Source: Virgibacillus senegalensis
GTDB lineage: Bacteria > Bacillota > Bacilli > Bacillales > Amphibacillaceae
DNA length: 57,307 nucleotides
Reading direction: 5' to 3'
Assembly (NCBI RefSeq): GCF_000821245.2
Contig: NZ_LN611425.1
Span: 1,018,809-1,076,115 of the forward strand
The translations under genes were made by a program, and so were the position numbers. The notes beneath the pieces are model-generated. The model made no database searches. It was given only the letters and a program-made list of their open reading frames with translations, and was not told the origin of the DNA. Shown here piece after piece: positions 20,690-28,945 of this stretch. Position 1 is the first letter of the stretch, and every line of letters begins with the position of its first letter.

Positions 20690-21409
20690 TTACTGATCTA
20701 GTTTTCTCAGTTCTGCCTTAATTTCTGTTTTCGCTTTAGTTTGGTCATCGATTTCCTTCAGAACCTTAGCAGGAGTACCTGCCACCAAGGTATTGGCCGG
20801 AACGTCTTTTGTAACAATTGCTCCTGCAGCAACGACCGCTCCTTCACCGACAGTGACTCCTTCAAGAATCACTGCATTGGCACCTACGACCACCCCATCT
20901 TCAATTACGACCGGTTTTGCGGAAGGCGGCTCAATAACGCCTGCAAGTACAGCACCAGCACCGATATGGCAGTTTTTACCAACCGTAACTCTTCCGCCTA
21001 ATGTTACATTCATATCAATCATGGTTCCTTCTCCAATGACCGAGCCAATGTTAATCATGGCTCCCATCATAATGACGGCACCCTCACCGATTTCCACTTG
21101 GTCGCGGATAACAGCACCTGGTTCAATTCGGGCATTCACCTCTTTTAAATCGAGTAAAGGAATAGCCGAATTTCTCCGGTCGTTCTCGATTGCATAATCC
21201 TTAATTTGCTCCTTATATGTATCCAATACAGCAGCGATGTCTTTCCACTCACCAAAAAGAACACCTGTCTTTTCATCCACAAAATCCTGGATTTGTTCAC
21301 CAAAATCAATCGTATTCAATTGATCGCCTTTTACATAAACTTTTACAGGTGTCGATTTTTTGCTATTAGAAATGAATGATATAATTTCATTCGCATCCAT
21401 CATTTTCAT
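20690..21409 (-). CDS. dapH: Tetrahydrodipicolinate N-acetyltransferase
   Basis: This 239-residue enzyme acetylates tetrahydrodipicolinate with acetyl-CoA, the first step of the acetylase branch to diaminopimelate. An N-terminal alpha/beta domain ([13 protein letters not shown]) is followed by hexapeptide repeats forming a left-handed beta-helix ([20 protein letters not shown] onward) and the conserved [20 protein letters not shown]. The frame is open seven codons upstream. The ATG at 21409 is preferred because GGAGG lies 8 bases away and homologs begin at this point. It precedes dapL on the same strand but is separated by a terminator. Confidence 0.96.
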   Translation of the reverse strand: MKMMDANEIISFISNSKKSTPVKVYVKGDQLNTIDFGEQIQDFVDEKTGVLFGEWKDIAAVLDTYKEQIKDYAIENDRRNSAIPLLDLKEVNARIEPGAVIRDQVEIGEGAVIMMGAMINIGSVIGEGTMIDMNVTLGGRVTVGKNCHIGAGAVLAGVIEPPSAKPVVIEDGVVVGANAVILEGVTVGEGAVVAAGAIVTKDVPANTLVAGTPAKVLKEIDDQTKAKTEIKAELRKLDQ

Positions 21410-21520
21410 CAGTTTCCCTCCAATATTCATACTCTGTTATCCACTTTATCAAATTTTCAAACATGGATACAAGCATTTTAATCCACAAGCGAAGATTCTT
21501 ATTATCTTCTTTCAAAAAAA

Positions 21521-21745
21521 GGTTCTCTGCCAAATGTAGTGGTGTGATTTTTCACTCCACCACTCTATATCGAAAGGTCCCAAAATAACCAGGCCGCGGA
21601 GGAATAAACTTGCTTTATCGCGGACGATTGTCCGAGCCTTCTCGCAAAGCCAGTTGTCGGATTTCGACACCCCGTTTTTTTCACAAAAGTCTGGTCTCTT
21701 ATGCTCTACTATGCTATTTGGCTCGACTAGGAACACTACTACATT
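21521..21745 (-). repeat. Dispersed hairpin-rich repeat, copy 2
   Basis: A non-coding block that aligns over about 200 bases with the one at 26748-26960. Shared segments include ggttctctg at the left end, gtgatttttcactccacc, atcgaaagg, caggccgc, cgcggacga, gtccgagcc and ctcgcaaagccag. The left end forms a hairpin around gtggtgtga/tcactccac. Copy 2 is more decayed than copy 3. It occupies most of the 415-bp gap between dapH and ykuL. Confidence 0.75.
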
Positions 21746-21777
21746 CCGTTTTGGCCCATAAGCAAACTTTTTCCATA

Positions 21778-21808
21778 TAAAAAGGGCTCCTGGATAACCA
21801 AGAACCCT
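21778..21808 (-). terminator. Terminator after ykuL
   Basis: Minus-strand stem agggttcttgg/ccaggagccct, 11 bp with two G-T pairs, loop ttat, then TTTTT. It lies 16 bases past the ykuL stop. Confidence 0.78.
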
Positions 21809-21824
21809 CTATAATATGAAGATT

Positions 21825-22301
21825 TTAAATTTTTTCAGTTATCATTTCTGTTTCTGTAGAATACTTGCTTGCGTGAAGGTTTTTATTCAACTGCTTTAAA
21901 ATTGCCCTTCTTGTTACTATCCCGTCGAAATAACCTTGTTGGTCAGCAACGCATACGAAAGGATAATCAATGACTGCTTTTAATGCAGTAAGAAAGTCAT
22001 CTTCTTTTGAGAGGCAGGGTATGTCTGTATTCATCACTTCATGGACCGTTGCCACTGATAGTTTCTCCATCTCAAATCGCTCTAGTCCAAGAATACCGTT
22101 CAAAATGATCGTTTTACCAATCGTTCCTTGCAATTTGAACGAAGCATCCAGTACTGGTACTGCTGAATAACCTGATTTCACAAGTACGAGCAGTGCGTGT
22201 TCCAATGGGTTGCCCATTTGAACGTGCGCTACTTTTTCTGCTGGAATCATTAAATCTTCCACTACCATATTTGTCATGTTTTTGTTTTGCGTACTACTCA
22301 T
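21825..22301 (-). CDS. ykuL: CBS-domain protein (YkuL-like)
   Basis: This 158-residue cytosolic protein is made of two tandem CBS domains (about 15-75 and 85-145), which usually sense adenine nucleotides or, in some Bacillus proteins, cyclic dinucleotides. Typical segments are VEDLMIPAEKVAHVQMGNPL, SGYSAVPVLD and GIVTRRAILKQL. There is no attached enzyme or membrane domain, so the partner is unknown. The start at 22301 is chosen over an open-frame extension because AGGAGTGTCAACAAATG gives a proper ribosome site. It is monocistronic, with a terminator downstream. Confidence 0.9.
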   Translation of the reverse strand: MSSTQNKNMTNMVVEDLMIPAEKVAHVQMGNPLEHALLVLVKSGYSAVPVLDASFKLQGTIGKTIILNGILGLERFEMEKLSVATVHEVMNTDIPCLSKEDDFLTALKAVIDYPFVCVADQQGYFDGIVTRRAILKQLNKNLHASKYSTETEMITEKI

Positions 22302-22506
22302 TTGTTGACACTCCTTTTTAGCAGTTGAAGGAGTTTTCACGCTCTAAACCCACCATTATTTTACCATAACTCCATAATGAAAACCATTCGATGCCCCATA
22401 TTCTCGCCGGGAAATAGCGACCGAATTCGACAACTGCCACTTCCTCTTTTCACAAATTTCGCTTAATCGAAACCTCTATTTCCTTTATAAAAAGCACCAA
22501 TACGTG

Positions 22507-22512
22507 TATAAT
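22507..22512 (+). promoter_or_regulatory. -10 element upstream of the hemolysin III gene
   Basis: A perfect TATAAT about 45 bases before the chosen start. The -35 position (TTTATA with 17-bp spacing) is poor, so this is a weak call resting on the -10 box. Confidence 0.4.
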
Positions 22513-22556
22513 AAAAACTAAATGCAATAATCCTCTTGCGGAAGGACGATGATTTT

Positions 22557-23195
22557 TTGGCTCAAACGCACACTTTTTCTAAAAATGAAGAGATTGCCAA
22601 TGCTATCACTCATGCTGTCGGTGCCGTTTTCAGCATCGCCGCCTTGGTAATCCTGGTTATGTATGCAAGTCAGTTCGGAAACGTATGGCATGTAGTTAGT
22701 TTTACTCTTTTTGGTGTCACCATGGTTCTGTTATATACATCTTCGACTTTTGTGCATGCTTTGCCAAAAGGTCGCGGAAAAGATATATTTGAAATTCTCG
22801 ACCATTCTTCGATTTACTTTTTTATCGCAGGTTCCTATACTCCGTTTTTATTTGTAGCTGTAAAAGGATGGCTTGGCTGGACCTTATTCGGAATAGTATG
22901 GGGAATTGCGATAGCTGGAACCATATTTAAATGTTTTTTTGTCAAAAGATTTTTATTCGTTTCCACAATCGGATATATTGCTGTCGGTTGGCAAATCGTT
23001 TTTGCCTGGAATACTCTCACGGAAAACATCCATTTTAATGGTTTGCTTTTGCTTGTGATCGGCGGTTTGCTCTATACGATAGGATCGATTTTTTATATGT
23101 GGAGAGGATTTAGATTTCATCATGCAATCTGGCATCTGTTTGTTCTGGCAGGGACCGCCCTCCACTTCTTTTCCGTTATTCTTTATTTGGTTTAG
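22557..23195 (+). CDS. yplQ: Hemolysin III family membrane protein (PAQR-like)
   Basis: This is an integral membrane protein of about 212 residues with seven hydrophobic helices, in the YplQ/hemolysin III branch of the PAQR superfamily. Despite the name, its role in most bacteria is undefined. Family motifs are the N-terminal EEIANAITHAVGAVFS, the STFVHALP and ILDHSSIYFFIAGSYTPF segments, and the C-terminal HHAIWHLFVLAGTALHFFS. The conserved Ser/Asp/His residues suggest a metal-dependent site. I prefer the TTG at 22557, which has AAGGA 10 bases upstream. An earlier in-frame TTG at 22536 has no ribosome site. It is not part of the usual yku block. Confidence 0.85.
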   Translation: MAQTHTFSKNEEIANAITHAVGAVFSIAALVILVMYASQFGNVWHVVSFTLFGVTMVLLYTSSTFVHALPKGRGKDIFEILDHSSIYFFIAGSYTPFLFVAVKGWLGWTLFGIVWGIAIAGTIFKCFFVKRFLFVSTIGYIAVGWQIVFAWNTLTENIHFNGLLLLVIGGLLYTIGSIFYMWRGFRFHHAIWHLFVLAGTALHFFSVILYLV

Positions 23196-23201
23196 TAAAA
23201 A

Positions 23202-23241
23202 AAACAGACGCCAGTCTCTGAAAGCTGCGTCTGTTTTTCTT
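23202..23241. terminator. Terminator between yplQ and ykuF
   Basis: Stem aaacagacgc (23202-23211) with gcgtctgttt (23227-23236), A-run on the left and T-run on the right. It lies between convergent genes and is probably bidirectional. Confidence 0.88.
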
Positions 23242-23250
23242 GTATACCGG

Positions 23251-24018
23251 CTAAAATGGACGTTTATTCAACCATTGTCCCCCATCCATCGTGATCACTT
23301 CCCCATTAATATACGCCGCATGTCTGGAACAGAGAAAATGGGCCAGCTCCGCTATTTCTTCCGGTTTACCGAGTCGTTGAAGCGGTACGGATTCCACTGT
23401 TTTTTGAGCAGCTTGTTCTGATTCGAACAATTTGTCTGCTCCGCCTGTTCGCTCGATTGGTCCCGGGGCGATTGCGTTTACCCTTATTCCATAACTGCTT
23501 CCCCACTCCACAGCAAGCGTCCTGGTCATAGAAAGAACTCCTGCCTTAGCAGCTGCTGAGTGAATGACTCCTGCACCAGCATTCCATGCATAGGTGGCAA
23601 CCATATTGACGATATTCCCCTTTTGCTTGTTGGCGATCCAGTAGCTGCCGATTTCCCTGCTGCAATAAAAACTCCCATTCAGAACGATATCAATAACCGC
23701 ATTCCAACCGTTCACGCTCAATTCCTCGGCACGACATAGAAAGTTGCCTGCAGCATTATTAACTAAATGGTCGACACTTCCGAATATCCGGACGGTTTCC
23801 TCCAGCATCTCCGAAACGTGTTCGGGCTTCCGGACATCCATTACTTTGTACGCGGCTTTTCCATCCCCTGCTTTTTCAACTTCTTTCACGGCCTCTGCTA
23901 ATTTTTGTTCCGTCCTGCCGGTGATCATCACCTTAGCTCCGGCTTGTACGAAACGTTTGGCCATATATTTTCCCATACCACTGGATCCCCCTGTGATAAT
24001 GACTGTTTCGTTTTCCAT
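23251..24018 (-). CDS. ykuF: Short-chain dehydrogenase, 2,4-dienoyl-CoA reductase type (YkuF)
   Basis: This 255-residue SDR oxidoreductase uses NADP(H) and probably reduces 2,4-dienoyl-CoA during degradation of unsaturated fatty acids, as assigned to YkuF/FadH in Bacillus. The cofactor motif TGGSSGMGKYMA is at the N-terminus, with NNAAGNF near residue 90. The usual catalytic Tyr-x3-Lys region reads HSAAAKAGV, so Tyr is absent, as in this SDR subgroup. The C-terminal VNAIAPGPIERTGG and ITMDGGQWL are typical. The ATG at 24018 has GGGAG at 8 bases; earlier in-frame ATGs are too close or lack a site. Confidence 0.9.
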   Translation of the reverse strand: MENETVIITGGSSGMGKYMAKRFVQAGAKVMITGRTEQKLAEAVKEVEKAGDGKAAYKVMDVRKPEHVSEMLEETVRIFGSVDHLVNNAAGNFLCRAEELSVNGWNAVIDIVLNGSFYCSREIGSYWIANKQKGNIVNMVATYAWNAGAGVIHSAAAKAGVLSMTRTLAVEWGSSYGIRVNAIAPGPIERTGGADKLFESEQAAQKTVESVPLQRLGKPEEIAELAHFLCSRHAAYINGEVITMDGGQWLNKRPF

Positions 24019-24113
24019 TCCCATCTCTCCCTTCTCTATATACATTTCCATATAATGATCGAAAACCCTTTCAACAATAAAAGGTTCTCTTAGACACGAA
24101 AACTTTTAATCCG

Positions 24114-24122
24114 TGCTATAAT
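24114..24122 (+). promoter_or_regulatory. Extended -10 promoter for ykuE
   Basis: TGC followed by a perfect TATAAT (24117-24122), about 40 bases before the ykuE ATG. The extended -10 motif would compensate for the lack of a clear -35 box. Confidence 0.6.
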
Positions 24123-24162
24123 GCTACTAGATTACTCTAGCAGAAGAAGGGTTTGGACATAG

Positions 24163-25014
24163 ATGAACCGAAGATCGTTCCTGAAAAAAATGACAGCTTC
24201 TGTCCTCGCACTATTAGGGATTGGGGGCGGATCCTATTATTATGCCAGGGAAATAGAACCTGGTATGTTAAAGATTCATAAGGAAACACTTTCCTCAACA
24301 AATATCCCGAAATCATTCGATGGTTTAAAAATACTGCAATTCTCCGATACACATGTTGGTTTTCACTATACACTTGAGCAACTAGACCAGCTAACAGCAG
24401 AAATAAACAGCCAAAACCCGGATATCGTTTTATTTACTGGTGATTTAGTTGATGAACCTCATCAATTTTCCTGGAATCGCCGAATCTCAGATATTCTGAA
24501 AAGCATACACGGACCTGAAGGCAAGTTCTGGATTTATGGTAACCATGACCACGGCGGTTATGGTACGGAAACCGTAAAAGAAGCAATGGAAGCTGGTGGG
24601 TTCGTACTTTTACAAAACCAGCACACAACGATTAAAAAAGGAAATGAATCGATAGTAATGGCTGGTGTAGACGACGTGATGCTCGGACAGCCTGACTTGG
24701 ATACGGCGTTAGAAGGTGCTGATCCTGATGCCTATACAATGGTAATGATTCACGAGCCTGACTATGCGGAAAAAGCAAAGCACTATCCAATAGATGTCCA
24801 ATTTTCCGGTCACAGTCATGGAGGACAGGTACAAATACCTTTGATTGGTCATATTTACACTCCGGCTTACGCAGAGAAATACGTGGAAGGAAACTATCAA
24901 CTAGGTGACAGATTGCAGTTGTTTGTGAGCAGAGGTATCGGTACTACCCGGCTGCCTTATCGATTTTTATGTGCTCCGGAAATAACCATTTTTCAATTAA
25001 AATCTGAACAATAG
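24163..25014 (+). CDS. ykuE: Tat-exported metallophosphoesterase (YkuE)
   Basis: This 283-residue calcineurin-like phosphoesterase is probably exported folded by the twin-arginine system. The N-terminus MNRRSFLKKMTASVLALLG has the Tat motif and a hydrophobic core. Metal motifs are SDTHVG (near 65), FTGDLVD, GNHDHGG and GHSHGGQV. In B. subtilis YkuE is a Tat (TatAyCy) substrate linked to the cell wall; the physiological substrate is not known. It has its own extended -10 promoter. The Sco gene follows about 100 bases later on the same strand with no terminator seen, so read-through is possible. Confidence 0.93.
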   Translation: MNRRSFLKKMTASVLALLGIGGGSYYYAREIEPGMLKIHKETLSSTNIPKSFDGLKILQFSDTHVGFHYTLEQLDQLTAEINSQNPDIVLFTGDLVDEPHQFSWNRRISDILKSIHGPEGKFWIYGNHDHGGYGTETVKEAMEAGGFVLLQNQHTTIKKGNESIVMAGVDDVMLGQPDLDTALEGADPDAYTMVMIHEPDYAEKAKHYPIDVQFSGHSHGGQVQIPLIGHIYTPAYAEKYVEGNYQLGDRLQLFVSRGIGTTRLPYRFLCAPEITIFQLKSEQ

Positions 25015-25117
25015 CCACACCGAATATGGAATGCTTCACAGAACGGACATGGTATTTTTCACTCAGCCATGCTAAAATGATGGACAAACAGAAATGGAGT
25101 TACGGAGGTTCTTACAG

Positions 25118-25693
25118 ATGACTCGAAGATGGATTGCAGCAATAGCAGGGATTGTTACTCTGTTATTATTAGCTGCCTGCGGACCAAAGTATGAAGGGGA
25201 TTTTTCTTATGAAGTAAAGCCCTTCGCTTATGAAAATCAAGATGGCGAAACTGTCTCAAAGGAGGATTTGGACGGGAAATTTTGGGTAGCCGACATGATA
25301 TTCACCAATTGTGAAACCGTGTGCCCTCCTATGACAGCTAACATGGCTCGATTGCAAGATAAATTGAAAGCGGAAAATTTGGATGTTCACCTTGTTTCCT
25401 TTAGTATCGACCCAGAGCATGATACCCCACAAGATTTGAAGCAGTATAGTGAAGAACGCGGGGGCGAATTTGACAACTGGGACTTGCTTACTGGATATGA
25501 TTTTGACGAAATCAAAGAGTTTTCGGTTAAATCATTTAAAGCATTGGTCGAAGAACTCGATGACGGTCAATACTTACATGCCACAAGATTCTATTTAGTA
25601 TCTCCAGAAGGCAATGCCATCAAAGCTTATGATGGTACAAAAGCGGCTGAAATGGATAAAATTGTGGAAGATATTAAAAAAATGAGCAATTAA
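25118..25693 (+). CDS. SCO1/SenC family copper-chaperone lipoprotein
   Basis: This 191-residue membrane-anchored thioredoxin-fold protein is used to load copper into the CuA site of cytochrome c oxidase or as a thiol oxidoreductase. A hydrophobic signal ends in the lipobox LLAAC (Cys-21). The copper motif TNCETVCPP gives Cys-65 and Cys-69, and the third ligand His lies in YLHATRFYLV. The start is the ATG at 25118, set by GGAGG 9 bases upstream; an eight-codon upstream extension lacks a site. It resembles B. subtilis YpmQ. A palindrome (25702-25727) without a T-run follows. Confidence 0.93.
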   Translation: MTRRWIAAIAGIVTLLLLAACGPKYEGDFSYEVKPFAYENQDGETVSKEDLDGKFWVADMIFTNCETVCPPMTANMARLQDKLKAENLDVHLVSFSIDPEHDTPQDLKQYSEERGGEFDNWDLLTGYDFDEIKEFSVKSFKALVEELDDGQYLHATRFYLVSPEGNAIKAYDGTKAAEMDKIVEDIKKMSN

Positions 25694-25775
25694 TCTTACT
25701 CTTTCGGCCTGGATCCACCAGGCCGGAAACCCTAAACAATTTATCTTTCACCTTGAGCAACAAGGAGGACAAAAC

Positions 25776-26246
25776 ATGAGCAGAAAAACAAATGATCTGG
25801 ACGAAATTGCCAAAGCCCTTTTTATCGTAAACCGTCATGCAAAGACGGCGCTTAATCCCCGTGGGCTTTATGATATGAAAAAACAGGCTATTAATAAATT
25901 GCTACAAGAAAAACAAGCTGAAAAAGTAGGCTTGCATTTCTCTGACCGTCCAAAGTTAAGCAGGCAACATTCCACCTTATTGGTAAAAGTAAGTAACTTT
26001 TACTTCCATATCCCTCCCGCCAAACAAGATTTTCAAGATGTAAAGCATCTGGGACCGACAGATAAAAATTTCCGCAATCCTAAACCCCAAATGAGCCTGA
26101 ACACGGCAAAAAAAATACTCTCCGGATACTTGGGATGGACTTATCCCGAGAAGGCGGAACCTGCCAAAAGACGCCCTTCCTCCTATTATACTCCCTCTTC
26201 ACTTGGCCAGTGGGAAAGACGGCCGCGTAAAAAACAAAAAAGATGA
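25776..26246 (+). CDS. ykyB: YkyB family protein
   Basis: This 156-residue basic cytosolic protein matches the YkyB family, conserved in Bacillaceae without known function. Recognised features are the N-terminus with EIAKALFIVNRHAKTALNPR, the central LHFSDRPKLSRQHSTLLVKV, and a strongly basic C-terminus (RRPRKKQKR) that might bind nucleic acid (inference). The ATG at 25776 follows AAGGAGG. It is separate from the Sco gene (82-base gap) and ends at a good terminator. The family is usually found near ykuE/ykuF, as here. Confidence 0.9.
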   Translation: MSRKTNDLDEIAKALFIVNRHAKTALNPRGLYDMKKQAINKLLQEKQAEKVGLHFSDRPKLSRQHSTLLVKVSNFYFHIPPAKQDFQDVKHLGPTDKNFRNPKPQMSLNTAKKILSGYLGWTYPEKAEPAKRRPSSYYTPSSLGQWERRPRKKQKR

Positions 26247-26261
26247 TAGCTTCTCTCGGTC

Positions 26262-26299
26262 AGCTTGTAGATAATCGTGGTTTATCTACAAGCTTTTTC
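26262..26299 (+). terminator. Terminator after ykyB
   Basis: Perfect 13-bp stem agcttgtagataa (26262-26274) with ttatctacaagct (26282-26294), followed by a T-run. Confidence 0.9.
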
Positions 26300-26444
26300 A
26301 CTTCCATTCCGTTCCGATTAAAAAAGAAAGTTGAACATGGCAAACAGATATGGAAATTCTGCTAGTCTGTAACAACTATTTTCATTGGATAGTGGTTTAT
26401 TCCAACAAAGAAACGGAAATGGTTCCATAAAAGGAGGTTATTAC

Positions 26445-26654
26445 ATGCTTGAATTGCAGGATTTTCTATATGAATTGAATAAATATATGGATCAGACATC
26501 CATCCTGAAAGATGCATATAATAGACTATCGGATTCGGAAAAGCAGTTTGTTTTATCCCAATCACCGAACCAAACTCCACCTGATGTCTTAGCAGAAGAT
26601 GCTACCAAATGGCTGTCCGCCATGCAAACAGAAATGGGTATATCAAATGAGTAA
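26445..26654 (+). CDS. Small acidic helical protein of unknown function
   Basis: This 69-residue ORF has an excellent AGGAGG ribosome site 9 bases before the ATG. The predicted protein is acidic, soluble and mostly helical, with no cysteines, signal peptide or membrane segment. Its N-terminus is MLELQDFLYELNKYMDQ, and a central NQTPPD turn separates two helices. I do not recognise the family. The frame is open 20 codons upstream but those lack a start site. It stands alone after the ykyB terminator, directly before repeat copy 3. The ribosome site and coding-like composition support a real gene. Confidence 0.7.
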   Translation: MLELQDFLYELNKYMDQTSILKDAYNRLSDSEKQFVLSQSPNQTPPDVLAEDATKWLSAMQTEMGISNE

Positions 26655-26747
26655 ACGACCAGCGTTTCCTATGGGTAAATAGGTAAACATTAGGTTTGAA
26701 AGCATTTTTGTCCATTTAATTCTAAATTTATAAGCTTTTCCCTTTTT

Positions 26748-26960
26748 GGTTCTCTGTCAATGTGGTGGTGTGATTTTTCACTCCACCCTCTCTTTATCGA
26801 AAGGCTCCCTCCAAAAAAATAGCTATTTTTCCTCAGGCCGCAGAGGAAATAACTCGCTTTCCGCGGACGAACGTCCGAGCCTCCTCGCAAAGCCAGCTGC
26901 GGAGTCTCGGTCGTCCGTTTTTCCGCAGGAGTCTCGCTTAGTTCCTGCTACTCTATTTCT
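26748..26960 (-). repeat. Dispersed hairpin-rich repeat, copy 3 (best preserved)
   Basis: About 210 bp, non-coding, GC-richer than its surroundings. The minus strand reads from gaactaagcgagactcctgc to acagagaacc. Internal inverted repeats include ccgcggacgaacgtccg and the hairpin ggtggtgtga/tcactccacc at the left end. It aligns with 21521-21745, and its left end matches the fragments at 130 and 55242. The sequence style is familiar from intergenic repeats of many Bacillaceae genomes (from memory, not searched). Confidence 0.78.
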
Positions 26961-27014
26961 CTCTAAAAAGCCTTCTTAACCGCTTGCTGCCCTAAAATTT
27001 GATGCTTTAACCAT

Positions 27015-27170
27015 TCATCCAATCACTGCCTGATGAAATGAAATCAGTTGGAACCTTTCTCCTCCTGCATCTCCTTTGAACTCATCAATAGCGATTGGAC
27101 CTTGGATGACTTGATTTCTATACCCATGTAACCGTTTGGTTTTCTTCTTGGAAAACGGGCACCATACGAA
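27015..27170 (-). pseudogene. Transposase scrap, ISL3-like (tentative)
   Basis: On the minus strand an open stretch of about 50 codons ends at a stop and reads HGYRNQVIQGPIAIDEFKGD, then AGGERFQLI. The segment IDEFKGDAGGERFQ resembles the catalytic-domain entry of ISL3-family transposases (recognised from memory). There is no start codon with a ribosome site and the frame breaks on both sides, so it would be a decayed remnant. It lies directly beside repeat copy 3. The rest of the 576-bp gap (26655-27230) holds that repeat and a terminator. Confidence 0.4.
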
Positions 27171-27174
27171 ATAC

Positions 27175-27221
27175 AAAAAAACACAACAATCCCCATTAAT
27201 TAGAATGAGGAATACTGTGTT
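27175..27221 (-). terminator. Terminator after the small membrane protein gene
   Basis: Imperfect minus-strand stem aacacagtattcctcatt against aatggggattgttgtgtt, followed by at least seven T residues. Confidence 0.7.
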
Positions 27222-27230
27222 CTTTTTTTG

Positions 27231-27617
27231 CTACTGACGAGCTTGTTTTTTCTGAATTCCGGCCAATGTTTTGAAGAGTTTTACAATAAATAAAAAGCCT
27301 CCGAAAAACACAAAGCCAAGCAGTAAAAAGGATAGCTGTACTCCCTGTTCCTCTCCTCTCATCCCGTCCTCTGCTTGAAAAGCAAGCAATAAGACAGAAA
27401 GAAGGAAGATACCGCCAATAAGGTAAGTTAATAAATCTGCCCAATGCAGCAAAATCATAAATTTCACCAACGGTCTGATTAGCCAAAAACATAACAGAAT
27501 ACTAAAGAATCCCAAAAGTGTGTACAAATAACGGTCCGAGATGCCCAACGTATGCAATTGATTGGTATTTATAATGGAAGATAATTTGCATATAGGTATC
27601 GTAACCCATACAGTCAT
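27231..27617 (-). CDS. Predicted small integral membrane protein
   Basis: This 128-residue protein has about three hydrophobic segments (roughly 32-53, 60-80 and 93-112), a short charged loop containing EDGMRGEEQG, and a basic C-terminal tail (KTLAGIQKKQARQ). I do not recognise the family. The ATG at 27617 follows AGGTGAGG at suitable spacing. It begins 63 bases after the patatin gene on the same strand, with no terminator between, so the two may be cotranscribed. Because hydrophobic composition alone can arise by chance, the call rests on the ribosome site, length and downstream terminator. Confidence 0.62.
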   Translation of the reverse strand: MTVWVTIPICKLSSIINTNQLHTLGISDRYLYTLLGFFSILLCFWLIRPLVKFMILLHWADLLTYLIGGIFLLSVLLLAFQAEDGMRGEEQGVQLSFLLLGFVFFGGFLFIVKLFKTLAGIQKKQARQ

Positions 27618-27680
27618 GGTACATCCTCACCTTTTCAGTCTTTTGGATTCAGCCTATCCACCTGATGGAAGCTTTATACA

Positions 27681-28556
27681 TCAAGACAATACCGGTTCAC
27701 CTGCAGTGCTGGCAAAGCGAATAATTTCATCTTTCTTCTGTTGGACCTCCTGATATCCCTGACGATATAGTGCGTCAAGTTTCGATTTGTCCCGTTCAAT
27801 TCTGCCAACTTCCAAGGGCTGTTCTGGCCTTATAATATATACTTGGTTATTTCTTTCCATCTCTTCCAGCATCTTAACCCTGCTATTATACTTTTCATAT
27901 CGGCTTTGCATGGCCTGAAGAAGAGCAGGATGTGCTTTGAATGAGCGTCTAAACAACCATGCAAACTTCATCGGTTTCTTAACATAACCTTGATTCCTTG
28001 TTAGAATTACAACATGTTTACGATTTCCCGCATCAATAGATGGTTGTATAGGAATAGGATCTGCAATCCCTCCATCCATCAAGTTCCTCCCTTGAACCGA
28101 AATACTTGGCGACACAAAAGGGAGAGAGCTGGAAGCCCGGATAATCTTAAGTAATTCTTTATCCGAATGAAACGTATCAAAGTACACCGGCATACCGGTA
28201 TCAATATCTGTCGTACCTGCTACAAAACGGATATTGCTGTTAAAAAAAGAATTAAAATCAAAGGGGACAAGCTGATTAGGCAGAACATCAAAGATAAAGT
28301 CCATGCCAAACAGTTCTTTTCTCGTAATAGCTCTTTTGAGTGATATGTACTCTGGATGGCTTCCATATTCCACCAATACTTTGTAATTTCGTCCTCGCTG
28401 TCCCGCCACATAGGAAGTAGCATTACAAGCACCAGCCGAAACCCCTGTTACAAAAGGAAAATTAATCCCGTGGTCGTGAAAAGCATCAAGCACTCCAGCT
28501 GTATATGCTCCTCTCATGCCTCCGCCTTCCAAAACTAATCCAACATCCTGAAACAT
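27681..28556 (-). CDS. Patatin-like phospholipase
   Basis: This 291-residue cytosolic or peripheral lipid acyl hydrolase of the patatin family resembles E. coli YjjU. The oxyanion motif EGGGMRGAYTAGVL is at the N-terminus. The nucleophile is Ser-40 in GVSAGA and the catalytic Asp is in MDGGIADPIP near residue 165. The C-terminus is helical and charged. The frame is open ten codons upstream, but the ATG at 28556 has AAGGA at 9 bases. The lipid substrate cannot be predicted. It heads a possible two-gene transcript and is divergent from patA. Confidence 0.9.
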   Translation of the reverse strand: MFQDVGLVLEGGGMRGAYTAGVLDAFHDHGINFPFVTGVSAGACNATSYVAGQRGRNYKVLVEYGSHPEYISLKRAITRKELFGMDFIFDVLPNQLVPFDFNSFFNSNIRFVAGTTDIDTGMPVYFDTFHSDKELLKIIRASSSLPFVSPSISVQGRNLMDGGIADPIPIQPSIDAGNRKHVVILTRNQGYVKKPMKFAWLFRRSFKAHPALLQAMQSRYEKYNSRVKMLEEMERNNQVYIIRPEQPLEVGRIERDKSKLDALYRQGYQEVQQKKDEIIRFASTAGEPVLS

Positions 28557-28945
28557 GTAGACACATCCTTTTTCATCTATAAGCAATTGGAAATTAATAG
28601 GTTTAAAATAGAACCATTATATCGAATTTAAATTCATCTAGCAAATTCAAAAGACGGGATCCGGTCGATGGAACATAAGTTTCTCTAACTATAAGAGTTT
28701 TTAGAATAAAACGTATTATGGTATCATCAGTTTACCAGTCGAATTATCGGGCTGTTCTATTTGGCTTGCATCCTAGTTTCCATTTGAGGATTTTAAAAGT
28801 TCTTCTTTCTACGAACTTGATGTAATCGCAAAACTGTTACTACCTGGTATTGATTGGTATCTCTCACGTTAACCTGATCGTACATACTCCCTATATTTAT
28901 CCTCAGGTTGAACAAATCAGAGAACTTTTCAGGAGGTTGGCAAAC
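28557..28945. other. Divergent intergenic region, patatin gene and patA
   Basis: About 390 bases that must carry promoters for both genes. I found no clear -35/-10 pair. A short hairpin ctct-aactata-agag followed by T residues lies near 28683. The frame of patA is open through 28850, but no ribosome site supports that extension. Confidence 0.3.

Noticed and set aside
25702-25727. Terminator after the Sco gene
   Set aside because: The palindrome ttcggcctgg/ccaggccggaa is good, but no T-run follows on the plus strand, so it is not called as a terminator.
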